From: Mucilaginibacter paludis DSM 18603
GTDB taxonomy: Bacteria > Bacteroidota > Bacteroidia > Sphingobacteriales > Sphingobacteriaceae
DNA: 64,000 nt
Assembly (NCBI RefSeq): GCF_000166195.2
Contig: NZ_CM001403.1
Location: 1,426,001-1,490,000, forward strand
Direction of reading: 5' to 3'
This document shows, one piece after another, positions 30,550-39,337 of this stretch (the first letter of the stretch is position 1; every line of letters begins with the position of its first letter). Under the pieces are notes generated by a model, which was not told the DNA's origin, did not search any database, and worked only from the letters and a program-made list of their open reading frames with translations. Position numbers and translations under genes: made by a program.

Positions 30550-31128
30550 ATGAAAAAAATATTATCGGCCTTGCTCATTGCAATGGTAGCCCTATCATTA
30601 AGTTCGTGCAGTTATAATACCATGACCAGCATGGATGAAAATGTTAAAGCTAAATGGGGACAGGTAGAAAACGACTATCAGCGACGGGCTGACCTTATAC
30701 CAAATTTGGTAGCCACCGTTAAAGGTGCGGCAAATTTTGAAAAAAGCACGTTGACTGACGTGATTAACGCCCGCGCCAAAGCCACATCGGTACAGGTTGA
30801 CCCAACCAAACTAACACCCGAATCGATCCAAAAATTCCAGGCCGCGCAGGGAGAGCTGAGCAGCGCCTTAGGCAGGCTATTGGTAGTTACCGAAAATTAT
30901 CCTGACTTAAAAAGCAATCAGAATTTTCTGGCATTACAGGCTCAATTAGAAGGTACTGAAAACCGGATTACGGTAGCTCGCCGCGACTTTAACCTGGCTG
31001 TACAGGAATATAATAGTAAGATCCGCTCGTTTCCGGCTAATTTAACAGCTAAAATGTTTGGCTTTACCGAGAAGGGGTATTTTCAGGCTGAGCCGGGTAG
31101 CGAGAAAGCGCCGAAGGTGCAATTTTGA
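30550..31128 (+). CDS. lemA: LemA family lipoprotein
   Basis: The 192-residue protein has a type II signal peptide (LSLSSC, lipid Cys20) and the LemA coiled core with NDYQRRADLIPNLVATVKGAA (about 41-61) and NLAVQEYNSKIRSFPANL. LemA proteins are helical bundle membrane-bound proteins of unclear role. The downstream pair of TPM-domain genes is the usual company of LemA. A 337-bp inverted-repeat element separates it from them. Confidence 0.9.
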   Translation: MKKILSALLIAMVALSLSSCSYNTMTSMDENVKAKWGQVENDYQRRADLIPNLVATVKGAANFEKSTLTDVINARAKATSVQVDPTKLTPESIQKFQAAQGELSSALGRLLVVTENYPDLKSNQNFLALQAQLEGTENRITVARRDFNLAVQEYNSKIRSFPANLTAKMFGFTEKGYFQAEPGSEKAPKVQF

Positions 31129-31129
31129 C

Positions 31130-31466
31130 CACTGATTATAAATGATTTATTTGATTACACTGATTCTTTTTTGATTACACCGATTTTGATTGATTGAATG
31201 TGGGTTAAGCTGGTTAATGTTATTGATGTTATATCTGATATAATGGTTTGATTAGTGTTATTTAGCCGTTTTGATCGGTATCATTTTATCTATGTAATCA
31301 ATTGCTTAACATCGGCACGATAAAGGTTTAAATCGAAACAGCGCCAGGAATCAGTGTAATCAAAAACAATCATTTAAATCAATGGTAATAATCAGCGTAA
31401 TCAAATAAATCATTTTGAATCAGTGGTACTAATCAGTGTAATCATATAAATCATTTATAATCAGTG
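31130..31466. repeat. Inverted-repeat element with three 41-bp direct repeats
   Basis: A 36-bp block at 31130-31165, starting CACTGATTATAAATGATT, is repeated inverted at 31431-31466 with one mismatch. The right side holds three direct copies at 31349, 31390 and 31431 with an exact period of 41 bases; the copies are 33-35 of 36 alike or somewhat less for the first. The core word is AATCAGTGTAATCA. It fills nearly all of the space between lemA and the first TPM gene. There is no gene inside. CRISPR is excluded by the lack of variable spacers (5-base joints only). Confidence 0.8.
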
Positions 31467-31476
31467 ATCAACAATT

Positions 31477-31914
31477 ATGGCTTTATTTAATGATGATGAA
31501 CAACAGCGCGTGCGTAAGGCTATTGAGGATGTTGAAAAACACACCTCGGGCGAAGTACGTGTTTGTATAGAAAAAAACTGTAGCGAAGATGTACTAATAC
31601 GCGCCGCTAAATATTTTGGACAGTTAGGAATGCAGCATACCCGACACCGCCACGGGGTATTGATTTACCTGGCAACTGTTGACCGTAAGTTTGCTATTAT
31701 TGGCGATAAGGGAATTAATAAAGTAGTACCTATCGATTTTTGGGATACCACCAAGGATGCCATGCAGCAACATTTTAAATATGGCGACCTTGTGGAAGGC
31801 ATACTAACGGGTTTAAAAATAGCTGGTGAACAACTGGAAAAATATTTTCCGTATCAAGAAGATGGTAAGCATAACCAATTGCCGGACGATATTGCTTTTA
31901 TGAACGGCAACTAA
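31477..31914 (+). CDS. TPM-domain protein, soluble
   Basis: The 145-residue protein is a TPM domain (TLP18.3/Psb32/MOLO-1) without signal peptide: EVRVCIEKNCSED near 25-37 and a GVLIYLATVDRKFAIIGDKGI block near 52-73. Plant relatives act in photosystem repair; the bacterial role is unknown. It lies 12 bases before a second TPM gene, as is usual behind lemA. Confidence 0.85.
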   Translation: MALFNDDEQQRVRKAIEDVEKHTSGEVRVCIEKNCSEDVLIRAAKYFGQLGMQHTRHRHGVLIYLATVDRKFAIIGDKGINKVVPIDFWDTTKDAMQQHFKYGDLVEGILTGLKIAGEQLEKYFPYQEDGKHNQLPDDIAFMNGN

Positions 31915-31925
31915 AATCTAAATCC

Positions 31926-32720
31926 ATGTTAAAAAAACTCTTTATACTTTGTCTGCTGATCTTATCAGTTTGCCTGGTGTTTGCACAAGATTTACCGCCC
32001 AAGTCAAATACGCTGGTTACCGATTATACCAATACACTTTCGGCAGATCAAAAATCCGGGCTTGAAAATAAACTCGTAGCCTTTGCGGACTCTACTTCCA
32101 CGCAAATTGCCATAGTTATGTTGAAATCGGTGGGCGGTTATGATATTAACCAGTATGGTACAGCATTAATCAGGGCCTGGGGTATTGGCGTTAAAGGCAA
32201 AAACAACGGTATACTGGTATTGGTTGCCCTGGGCGACCGAAAGGTTAGTATACAGACAGGCTATGGTGCCGAAGGCGCTGTGCCCGATATTGTTGCTCAT
32301 AACATTATTGAGAACGACATTAAACCTTATTTTAAACAGGGACAGTATTACGAAGGGCTTGATGCGGGTACAAACTCGTTGATAAAGCAAATGAAGGGTG
32401 AGTACAAGGCCGATGCTAAAGCCCAACAAGGTACCGACGACAGCAATGGTGGCAGCATAGGCATCATCATTTTCATTGTTATTGTGGTGCTGATATTGAT
32501 ATTCAGAAATATTGGCGGCGGTGGTGGCCATATTATAGGGCGAAGGGGCGGCTCAAGTCCGTTTTGGTGGTTCTTGATGGGATCGGCCCTGGGCCGGGGC
32601 AGTAATGATGGCGGCGGCTTTTTTGGTGGTGGGTCAGGCGGAGATTCTGGCGGTGGCGGTGGATTTGGAGGCTTTGGTGGCGGAAGTTCGGGCGGCGGCG
32701 GCGCAAGCGGGAGCTGGTAG
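31926..32720 (+). CDS. TPM-domain membrane protein with Gly-rich tail (YgcG type)
   Basis: The 264-residue protein has a signal peptide (about 1-20), a periplasmic TPM domain (about 25-150), a membrane helix (about 178-195) and a very Gly/Ser-rich C-terminal tail in GGGFGG-like repeats that ends in GASGSW. It forms a locus with LemA and the soluble TPM protein. A phosphatase activity has been described for a plant relative but not for this branch. Confidence 0.88.
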   Translation: MLKKLFILCLLILSVCLVFAQDLPPKSNTLVTDYTNTLSADQKSGLENKLVAFADSTSTQIAIVMLKSVGGYDINQYGTALIRAWGIGVKGKNNGILVLVALGDRKVSIQTGYGAEGAVPDIVAHNIIENDIKPYFKQGQYYEGLDAGTNSLIKQMKGEYKADAKAQQGTDDSNGGSIGIIIFIVIVVLILIFRNIGGGGGHIIGRRGGSSPFWWFLMGSALGRGSNDGGGFFGGGSGGDSGGGGGFGGFGGGSSGGGGASGSW

Positions 32721-32834
32721 GGAGATTGATACTGGTTATTTAGTTACTGGTTATTGTCATTTAGTTATTAGTCTGTGGCTATTTAGTTTCGGACTCATTT
32801 GGCTGGTTGTTTTAATATTATTTTTTGCAGATAC

Positions 32835-33383
32835 ATGAAAAACCTGGTTTGGAAAATACTTTCTTCAACTTATATACACAAAGGCCCCTGGGCTACCTTA
32901 CGTGCAGACCGATGCGAAATGCCCGATGGCAGGATAGTACCGGCTTATTTTGTTTTAGAATATCCTAACTGGAGTAATGCAGTAGCTATTACCGAAGATG
33001 GGAAGATCTTAATGGTTAGGCAGTATCGCCACGCGGCACAAATTGTATCGCTTGAGCTGCCGGGAGGTGTTATTGAAGATGGTGAAGCGCCAGAAGATGC
33101 CATTAAACGCGAAATACTGGAAGAGACCGGCTATAGCTTTGACGAGGTTGAACTGATCAGCACCATCTATGCCAACCCGGCTACCGGCGACAACCATACC
33201 TACTGTTACCTGGCCAGGAACGGCAAAAAAACACAGCTGCAAAATTTGGACGACCATGAGGAGATTGTTGTTGAAGAATATACCATTGATGAGGTAAAAC
33301 AGTTACTTGCCGAAAATAAAATAGCGCAGGCCCTGCATTGTACTAATTTGTTTTATGCCCTGATGAAGTTGGGCAAATTGTAA
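32835..33383 (+). CDS. NUDIX hydrolase, ADP-ribose pyrophosphatase-like
   Basis: The 182-residue enzyme has the NUDIX box GVIEDGEAPEDAIKREILEETG in the form Gx5Ex7REUxEExG, near residues 78-100. A longer reading frame opens at 32799, but ATG 32835 is preferred because the family starts at that point. It cleaves nucleoside diphosphates linked to another group, most likely ADP-ribose or a sugar nucleotide. Confidence 0.9.
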   Translation: MKNLVWKILSSTYIHKGPWATLRADRCEMPDGRIVPAYFVLEYPNWSNAVAITEDGKILMVRQYRHAAQIVSLELPGGVIEDGEAPEDAIKREILEETGYSFDEVELISTIYANPATGDNHTYCYLARNGKKTQLQNLDDHEEIVVEEYTIDEVKQLLAENKIAQALHCTNLFYALMKLGKL

Positions 33384-33440
33384 TATATTAATAAAAAACG
33401 ACTTTTATTTTTACCAGTTTGTTGCTAAATTAGCTGTAAC

Positions 33441-33971
33441 ATGAAGCATGTAATTGACATACCACGTACGGCCATGGAAGTTTTTAACATGCTTCCGGAA
33501 GGAACACGCTGTGAGGTAATTGATAATACATTATACATGTCGCCATCACCTAATTATGATCACCAGGATTTATTGGGTGACATTTTTGTAATGCTGAAAG
33601 AAGCCACCACTAAAAACCAATGGGGCAAGGTTTTTATTGCACCCTTTGATGTTTATCTAAGTGGCGAGGCTGACGTTGTACAGCCTGATTTAATTTTTGT
33701 TAAAGATCAACACAATTCGATTATTCAAAAAAATGGCATTCATGGTGTTCCTGATTTAGTGATCGAGTTATTATCATCTAACAAAAGCTACGATACGAAA
33801 AAGAAGTTTGACCTTTACCAGCGAAATCTCATCCCTGAATATATTATTATCGACCCTGAAACTAAAGAAGTTTGGCAGTACTTATTAGGTGAGGATGGCA
33901 GATACGAACAAATTGCATCAGAAAAAGGGAGACTGGTTGTCAGCGCATTAAATGCGCAATTTAGCTTTTAA
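33441..33971 (+). CDS. Uma2 family endonuclease-like protein
   Basis: The 176-residue protein has the PD-(D/E)xK layout of Uma2: DVVQPDLIFVKD, VPDLVIELLS and the later YDTKKKFDLYQRNLIPEYIIIDPE. The fold is nuclease-like but the natural target is unknown; such genes are often in many copies in Sphingobacteriaceae and cyanobacteria. It stands alone. Confidence 0.88.
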   Translation: MKHVIDIPRTAMEVFNMLPEGTRCEVIDNTLYMSPSPNYDHQDLLGDIFVMLKEATTKNQWGKVFIAPFDVYLSGEADVVQPDLIFVKDQHNSIIQKNGIHGVPDLVIELLSSNKSYDTKKKFDLYQRNLIPEYIIIDPETKEVWQYLLGEDGRYEQIASEKGRLVVSALNAQFSF

Positions 33972-33984
33972 CAAGGTGATTCCT

Positions 33985-34569
33985 TCATGTTAGCTTGACA
34001 ATATCCGTAATAAAGCTTATTAATATGGCTGCAAGAAGCAACCCTATTGTTACGGACAACAACTTCTTCATTGGCTCCAAAAAATTCTCTTTTAAAATTA
34101 ATTGCTCATCCGCATTAGGTACCTTTTTAATTTGCCTTGCTACAAATTGATTATTGATTAAAAAAAAGGTAATGAGCGCATGAATTATAAATACAAATAT
34201 TACCCAGGTGGTTGGATTGAAGTCTGCTTTTTGTATAGGCCCGCGAAAATGCTTGTTTTGATGAACTACAGCTTTTATAAATGTTGAATAAACAACCATC
34301 AACAAATAAGCAGTAAAGAAAAAAACAGGTACCAGGGCATTCCATTTAAATATGTTTGATTTTTTAGTTGAAACCCGGTTAAACCCCAAAGCAAAATAGG
34401 TTTGATAGTAAATCAGGACGCACGTATTGAGTACAAACAAGAAATTGGCTGTAGCTGAAGTTCTTAGATAAGCCTCATTATCAGACTGCGGCCAATCTTC
34501 AATTATGCTGCCTGCTATAAACGGTATAAAAAGCACAGGCAATTGCCAATATTTTAATTTTAGCGACAT
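33985..34569 (-). CDS. Hypothetical membrane protein
   Basis: The 194-residue protein has about five hydrophobic segments (near 7-23, 42-60, 80-100, 128-148, 170-190) and no known motif. It lies downstream of dnaA in the same direction. A DnaA-box-like TTATCCACT is found 12 bases ahead of its start (34581-34589). Confidence 0.6.
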   Translation of the reverse strand: MSLKLKYWQLPVLFIPFIAGSIIEDWPQSDNEAYLRTSATANFLFVLNTCVLIYYQTYFALGFNRVSTKKSNIFKWNALVPVFFFTAYLLMVVYSTFIKAVVHQNKHFRGPIQKADFNPTTWVIFVFIIHALITFFLINNQFVARQIKKVPNADEQLILKENFLEPMKKLLSVTIGLLLAAILISFITDIVKLT

Positions 34570-34602
34570 AGGCTGAAAGGTTATCCACTAATATAACGAA
34601 AA

Positions 34603-34622
34603 AAGCGCCTATTAAAGCGCTT
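34603..34622 (-). terminator. Terminator after dnaA
   Basis: AAGCGC and GCGCTT form a 6-bp stem followed on the minus strand by TTTTTT, 30 bases after the dnaA stop. Confidence 0.65.
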
Positions 34623-34651
34623 CCGATATATTATAATGCAAACAAATCCGT

Positions 34652-36079
34652 TTACGACATCTTCAACTTCTTCTGTATATCGGCAACGTAGCCTTTAAAT
34701 TTTTTATCGGTATCAATTAAATCTTCTACGGTTTGGCAGGCATAGATTACCGTAGAGTGATCGCGGCCGCCAAAGAAGTTGCCGATTGATTTTAGTGAGC
34801 TTTTAGTATGGGCCTTGGCCAGGTACATGGAGATTTGGCGGGCCTGTACAATTTCGCGTTTGCGGGTTTGTGACTTCACCATCTCGATGGGAACCTCAAA
34901 ATATTCGCAAACCAGGCTTTGGATGTATTCCATCGAAATCTCTTTGGTGGAGTTTTTGATGAAGTTTTTCAGCATCGATTTTGCCAGGTTTAAATCGATT
35001 TCCTTGCGGTTTAATGTTGATTGAGCCAGTAACGATACCATGGCACCTTCAAGTTCGCGCACATTGTTATCGATATTGTGGGCTACATATTCTATTACCT
35101 CGTAAGGCAAGTCGATACCATCTTGGTATATTTTAGTTTTCAGGATAGCCATACGCGTTTCCAGATCTGGGATCTGCAGATCGGCAGAAAGGCCCCATTT
35201 AAAACGCGATAACAACCTTTCTTCCAAACCGGCCAGATCTTTTGGCGCTTTATCAGAAGTGATGATCAGTTGTTTGCCCGACTGATGCAGGTGGTTAAAA
35301 ATATGGAAAAAGAAATCCTGTGTTTTTTCTTTACCGGCAAAGTTGTGTACATCATCCATAATCAGTACATCTATAGCCTGGTAAAAATTAACAAAATCGT
35401 TAATGTTATTATGCTTAAGGGCGTCAACAAACTGCTGGGTAAACTTTTCGCACGATACATAGAGCACCAATTTATCGGGCAGGGTACGCTTAATCTCGTT
35501 ACCTATAGCCTGCGCCAGGTGTGTTTTACCTAAACCAACACCACCATATATCATTAAAGGGTTAAACGATGTACCACCCGGTTTAGCAGCCACCGCATAA
35601 CCAGCAGAGCGGGCCAAACGGTTACAATCCCCTTCAATAAAACTTTCAAAAGTGTAGTTTTGATTTAATTGTGGATCAACCTGCAGCTTTTTAAGACCCG
35701 GAATCACAAAAGGATTCTTAATATCCTTATTAATTGATATTGGTATTGGCATGGATTGATTTTTACCTTCGGCACCGTTTCCGTTTGATGGCATATTGGT
35801 TGTATAAGGTTTGCTTGATGATGATTGCTCAACAACAATGTTATACTCCAAACGTCCGTCCTCGCCTAATTGTTTTTTTATTGTTTTACGCAATAAGCCA
35901 ACGTAATGTTCTTCAAGCCACTCAAAGAAAAACAAACTTGGAACCTGTATAGTCAGAACACTACCTTCAATTCTTAAGGCTTTTATAGGCTCGAACCAGG
36001 TTTTAAAACTTTGGGCCGGTATATTGTCCTTGATGATCTGCAAGCAGCTATTCCAAACGTTAGTACAAGTTTTTTCCAT
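34652..36079 (-). CDS. dnaA: Chromosomal replication initiator DnaA
   Basis: The 475-residue protein has domain I (1-85), a short linker, the AAA+ domain with Walker A GGVGLGKTH (179-187) and Walker B VLIMDDVH (238-245), and the domain IV DNA-binding signature GRDHSTVIYACQTV near 440-453. It opens the replication origin. The region upstream has no cluster of DnaA boxes, so the origin is probably not right here. It stands as its own transcription unit. Confidence 0.97.
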   Translation of the reverse strand: MEKTCTNVWNSCLQIIKDNIPAQSFKTWFEPIKALRIEGSVLTIQVPSLFFFEWLEEHYVGLLRKTIKKQLGEDGRLEYNIVVEQSSSSKPYTTNMPSNGNGAEGKNQSMPIPISINKDIKNPFVIPGLKKLQVDPQLNQNYTFESFIEGDCNRLARSAGYAVAAKPGGTSFNPLMIYGGVGLGKTHLAQAIGNEIKRTLPDKLVLYVSCEKFTQQFVDALKHNNINDFVNFYQAIDVLIMDDVHNFAGKEKTQDFFFHIFNHLHQSGKQLIITSDKAPKDLAGLEERLLSRFKWGLSADLQIPDLETRMAILKTKIYQDGIDLPYEVIEYVAHNIDNNVRELEGAMVSLLAQSTLNRKEIDLNLAKSMLKNFIKNSTKEISMEYIQSLVCEYFEVPIEMVKSQTRKREIVQARQISMYLAKAHTKSSLKSIGNFFGGRDHSTVIYACQTVEDLIDTDKKFKGYVADIQKKLKMS

Positions 36080-36453
36080 TGATATTTTACTAATTTATTG
36101 ATTACAAACCTCCTGTGAAAGTTTCGCAGGGCCGGCTTCGGAACATCGAATATTGAAAAAATAAGCTTATAAAAAAATTAAATTTTCATTATTCGGACGA
36201 TTAATTTATAAAGCACTCTAAAATACTTTCTTAGGCTTAAAAGACGCCTTATTTGCATTTCAGAGCCTATATTACCCAAAAACGAATGCTGTTTTTTATC
36301 ATTAAGCTATTAAGTGCGAGAATTAGCGAATAGGTTGAACTACGATAAATCTAAACAAAATAATTCTCAATGTCGTTTTAATAATCGCCTAAAAAAGCAC
36401 CCGAATTTTAATAACATTGTTTACAGACAGTTAAATTCCCGTGAGGCACAATT
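36080..36453. other. Gap upstream of dnaA
   Basis: No gene is seen. The stretch is AT-rich and holds one palindrome, CCTGTGAAAGTTTCGCAGG (36112-36130), 33 bases ahead of the dnaA start, which could be an operator. No TTATCCACA site was found in it. Confidence 0.5.
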
Positions 36454-38004
36454 TTAATATTCGCCAAACACGTTCCTCAAAGTGTCGGCAATTTCGCCCA
36501 GAGTGGCATAATTTTCCACGGCATCTAAAATGCGCGGCATCAGGTTATCGTCGCCCATTGCGGCCAGCCTTAAATTGCTCAAGGCTTCATCAACGGCTGC
36601 CTGGTTACGCCCGGCTTTCAAAACCTTTAAACGCTCCATTTGTTTTAACCTGATGGAATCATCTACCCGAAAAAGTTCAATTTCTTTTTCTTCCTGTTGG
36701 GTAAAACGATTAACTCCTACTACTACCTGCTCGCCATTTTCAATATTGCTCTGGTACTGGTAAGCAGCCTTGGCAATCTCCTGTTGAATGTAGTCTTGCT
36801 CAATGGCCTTAACCGATCCACCCATCGCATCAATCTTATCGATGTATAATTGAGCCGCGGCCTGCATCTCGTCTGTCAAACTCTCCACAAAGTATGATCC
36901 TGCCAAAGGGTCAACGGTATCGGTTACGCCGCTTTCAAAAGCGATAATCTGCTGGGTACGCAAAGCCACCTTCGCGGCGGCCTCAGTCGGTAACGATAAA
37001 GCCTCATCGTACCCGTTTGTATGTAGCGATTGTGTTCCACCCAGAACGGCCGCCATAGCTTGGTTAGTTATACGCACAATGTTGTTCAATGGTTGCTGTG
37101 CGGTTAAAGTTGAACCACCGGTTTGTGTATGAAAACGGAGCTTTTGAGCACCGGCATCTGTTGCGCCGAGCTCCTGGGTAATGTGGGCCCACATGCGGCG
37201 GGCCGCGCGGAATTTGGCTATCTCTTCAAAAAAATTATTGTGGCAGTTAAAAAAAAAAGATAGTCGCTTTGAGAACACATTAATATCCAATCCTTTTTGC
37301 AGGGCAGCCATTAAATAAGCTTTTCCGTTGGCCAATGTAAATGCCAGCTCCTGAACAGCTGTTGATCCCGCTTCGCGGATGTGATATCCGGATATGGATA
37401 TCGTATTCCATTTCGGCACTTCCTTGCTGCAATACTCAAAAACATCGGTAATGAGCCGCATGGATTGCCGCGGGGGATAGATATAGGTACCCCTGGCCGC
37501 GTACTCTTTTAAAATATCATTCTGAATGGTTCCGGATATCTGTTTCAGATCTGCACCTTGTTTTTTTGCCAGCGCTATGTACATTGCCAAAAGAGTGGCA
37601 GCGGTAGCATTGATAGTCATGGAAGTGGTAATCTTTTGCAGGTCAATCCCCTCAAACAAAATCTCCATATCCTTCAACGAGTCGATGGCTACGCCCACTT
37701 TACCCACTTCGCCTTCGGCCAGGTCATGATCCGAATCATAACCTATCTGAGTAGGCAGATCAAAGGCTACCGAAAGGCCCATGGTGCCCTGGTTCAACAA
37801 ATAATGATAACGCTTATTAGATTCTTCGGCAGTTGAAAAACCGGCGTATTGGCGCATCGTCCATGGCTTGCCGCGGTACATATCTTTTTGGATGCCCCGG
37901 GTAAATGGAAACTCGCCCGGTAACTCGTTTTGCGGAGATGGCGCCTGGGTATAAACCTCCTTAATTTCGATACCTGATGAGGTAGTAATCTTTTTTTCTG
38001 CCAT
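36454..38004 (-). CDS. Acyl-CoA mutase large subunit (methylmalonyl-CoA mutase family)
   Basis: The 516-residue protein is the TIM-barrel catalytic part of a B12-dependent mutase, with the family start [20 protein letters not shown] (about residues 51-70) and the CoA-site stretch [15 protein letters not shown]. It ends at about residue 516 without the cobalamin-binding domain, so the B12 subunit must be a separate gene not found in this window. The size fits the HcmA/IcmA-type subunits, but methylmalonyl-CoA mutase-like use cannot be excluded. It follows a small unknown gene by nine bases. Confidence 0.9.
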   Translation of the reverse strand: MAEKKITTSSGIEIKEVYTQAPSPQNELPGEFPFTRGIQKDMYRGKPWTMRQYAGFSTAEESNKRYHYLLNQGTMGLSVAFDLPTQIGYDSDHDLAEGEVGKVGVAIDSLKDMEILFEGIDLQKITTSMTINATAATLLAMYIALAKKQGADLKQISGTIQNDILKEYAARGTYIYPPRQSMRLITDVFEYCSKEVPKWNTISISGYHIREAGSTAVQELAFTLANGKAYLMAALQKGLDINVFSKRLSFFFNCHNNFFEEIAKFRAARRMWAHITQELGATDAGAQKLRFHTQTGGSTLTAQQPLNNIVRITNQAMAAVLGGTQSLHTNGYDEALSLPTEAAAKVALRTQQIIAFESGVTDTVDPLAGSYFVESLTDEMQAAAQLYIDKIDAMGGSVKAIEQDYIQQEIAKAAYQYQSNIENGEQVVVGVNRFTQQEEKEIELFRVDDSIRLKQMERLKVLKAGRNQAAVDEALSNLRLAAMGDDNLMPRILDAVENYATLGEIADTLRNVFGEY

Positions 38005-38013
38005 GATTTTGAT

Positions 38014-38553
38014 TTAAAAAAGATCTTCCAAATCCCTGCGGATCATGGCCAGCGCAATATCATAAGGATTGTCTTCCAGTTTACTTAAATGCATCAGCAC
38101 GGTGCGGCTCAGGTCCATACCGGATGCCTCTTCGGGCAAGCCCTTAATGGCGTTGGTAACAATACTCATGGTATCATCCTTCACCCGGCGCATTACTCCC
38201 CATGCGCGTGGGCTTACGTAAATTTGTTGGGTTACATTATGCTGGTACTCGTTACGGATCTCGTTTACTACAATACTATGTAGCTCGCCTGCCGAATAAT
38301 CTGAGCCATTTAAGCGGATCAGCATGCTCGATGGGTTCACCCGCTCGATAAATAAAACCAGGCGCTCATAAGCCTGTAAACGCAATGGTAGGGTTTGGGC
38401 GTTTAATGTCCGTTTAAATTCCAGAAGTTGAACCTTTTCCGACCGCTCAATATGAGGCTTGATGATATAGTAGGTGGCCGATACAACACCGATGCCTGCT
38501 ATAAAATATTTTAAAATGTCCAACAAATAAGGATATATATTCATAATTTTCAA
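38014..38553 (-). CDS. Conserved hypothetical anchored protein
   Basis: The 179-residue protein has one membrane helix near the N-terminus (about 8-29), then a charged helical domain to the C-terminus. I know of similar proteins in Bacteroidota but of no function. A second Met at codon 4 (38544) is an equally good start. It precedes the mutase by nine bases and is likely co-transcribed with it. Confidence 0.75.
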   Translation of the reverse strand: MKIMNIYPYLLDILKYFIAGIGVVSATYYIIKPHIERSEKVQLLEFKRTLNAQTLPLRLQAYERLVLFIERVNPSSMLIRLNGSDYSAGELHSIVVNEIRNEYQHNVTQQIYVSPRAWGVMRRVKDDTMSIVTNAIKGLPEEASGMDLSRTVLMHLSKLEDNPYDIALAMIRRDLEDLF

Positions 38554-38609
38554 AATGTTAGTCAGGTGTCATAAACATTCACCCGGAAACAAAACTCCAC
38601 ATTTTGGCT

Positions 38610-38617
38610 TATATTTG
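38610..38617 (+). promoter_or_regulatory. -7 box of the IscA-type gene
   Basis: TATATTTG matches TAnnTTTG and lies 20 bases ahead of the ATG at 38638. No clear -33 element is seen. Confidence 0.55.
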
Positions 38618-38637
38618 CATATCAAATTAAAAATATC

Positions 38638-38991
38638 ATGAGTACTGCTGTTGAAACCACCCTTGCACCTGTTTCTTTTACACCGGGTGCCGTAAAAGAA
38701 TTGTTAAAGTTAAAAGACCAGCAAGAACTGGGCGATGATTTTGGCTTGCGCATAGGCGTTGAAGGCGGAGGCTGCTCTGGCATGAGCTATATACTTGGAT
38801 TTGATCAGCAAAAAGACGGCGATCAGATTTATATGATTGATGATATTAAAGTTTACATGCATAAGGCTCATGGTTTATACCTGGTTGGTATGCAAATAGA
38901 CTTTCAGGATGGTTTAAATGCACGCGGATTTACCTTCAATAATCCTAATGCCGCAAGTACCTGCGGTTGCGGAACATCATTCTCGGTATAA
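38638..38991 (+). CDS. HesB/IscA-type iron-sulfur assembly protein
   Basis: The 117-residue A-type carrier has its three Cys in GGGCSGMSY and STCGCGTSF at the C-terminus. It takes up and passes on an Fe-S cluster during protein maturation. It is a single gene with a Bacteroidota -7 box upstream, not part of an isc or suf operon here. ErpA or SufA-like naming cannot be decided from sequence. Confidence 0.93.
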   Translation: MSTAVETTLAPVSFTPGAVKELLKLKDQQELGDDFGLRIGVEGGGCSGMSYILGFDQQKDGDQIYMIDDIKVYMHKAHGLYLVGMQIDFQDGLNARGFTFNNPNAASTCGCGTSFSV

Positions 38992-39337
38992 ACAAAAGCA
39001 CCCCCTCTGAATCCCCGACAAGGTAGACTTTATGTAAAAAGTTTAGCCTTTGCTGGTTGATATTACAAGTCAATTGTTAAAGTGCCGTTGATGTAATTGA
39101 TTTCAAGTTGAGCCACACCGGCATTTGTATTCCAAATGCTGGTATACTATATGCAGACGTAGAGATCTGTAAACCCGAGCGTCTGCATATTCGCCCCTCC
39201 ACCTATCTACATTATCCTTTCAGAAGAGATGTGCACAATCCTACATTTCTACATCTGAAAATTAATAATTAAACAATTACGTGTAACAAATTATACAGGC
39301 CCGGTGTCTTATCCTCGGATCAGCTAAAATTACGCCC
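38992..39337. other. Gap with two hairpins
   Basis: No gene is seen. Two inverted repeats lie side by side: GCATTT/AAATGC (39121-39126, 39134-39139) and the 11-bp ATATGCAGACG/CGTCTGCATAT (39149-39159, 39180-39190) around a 20-nt loop. They have no T tract, so a terminator role is doubtful. Confidence 0.5.

Noticed and set aside
31349..31466. Three regularly spaced repeats as a CRISPR array
   Set aside because: Joints between units are only five bases and there is an inverted copy; no cas genes are near.
36080..36453. Replication origin upstream of dnaA
   Set aside because: No DnaA-box cluster or AT-rich 13-mer set was found.
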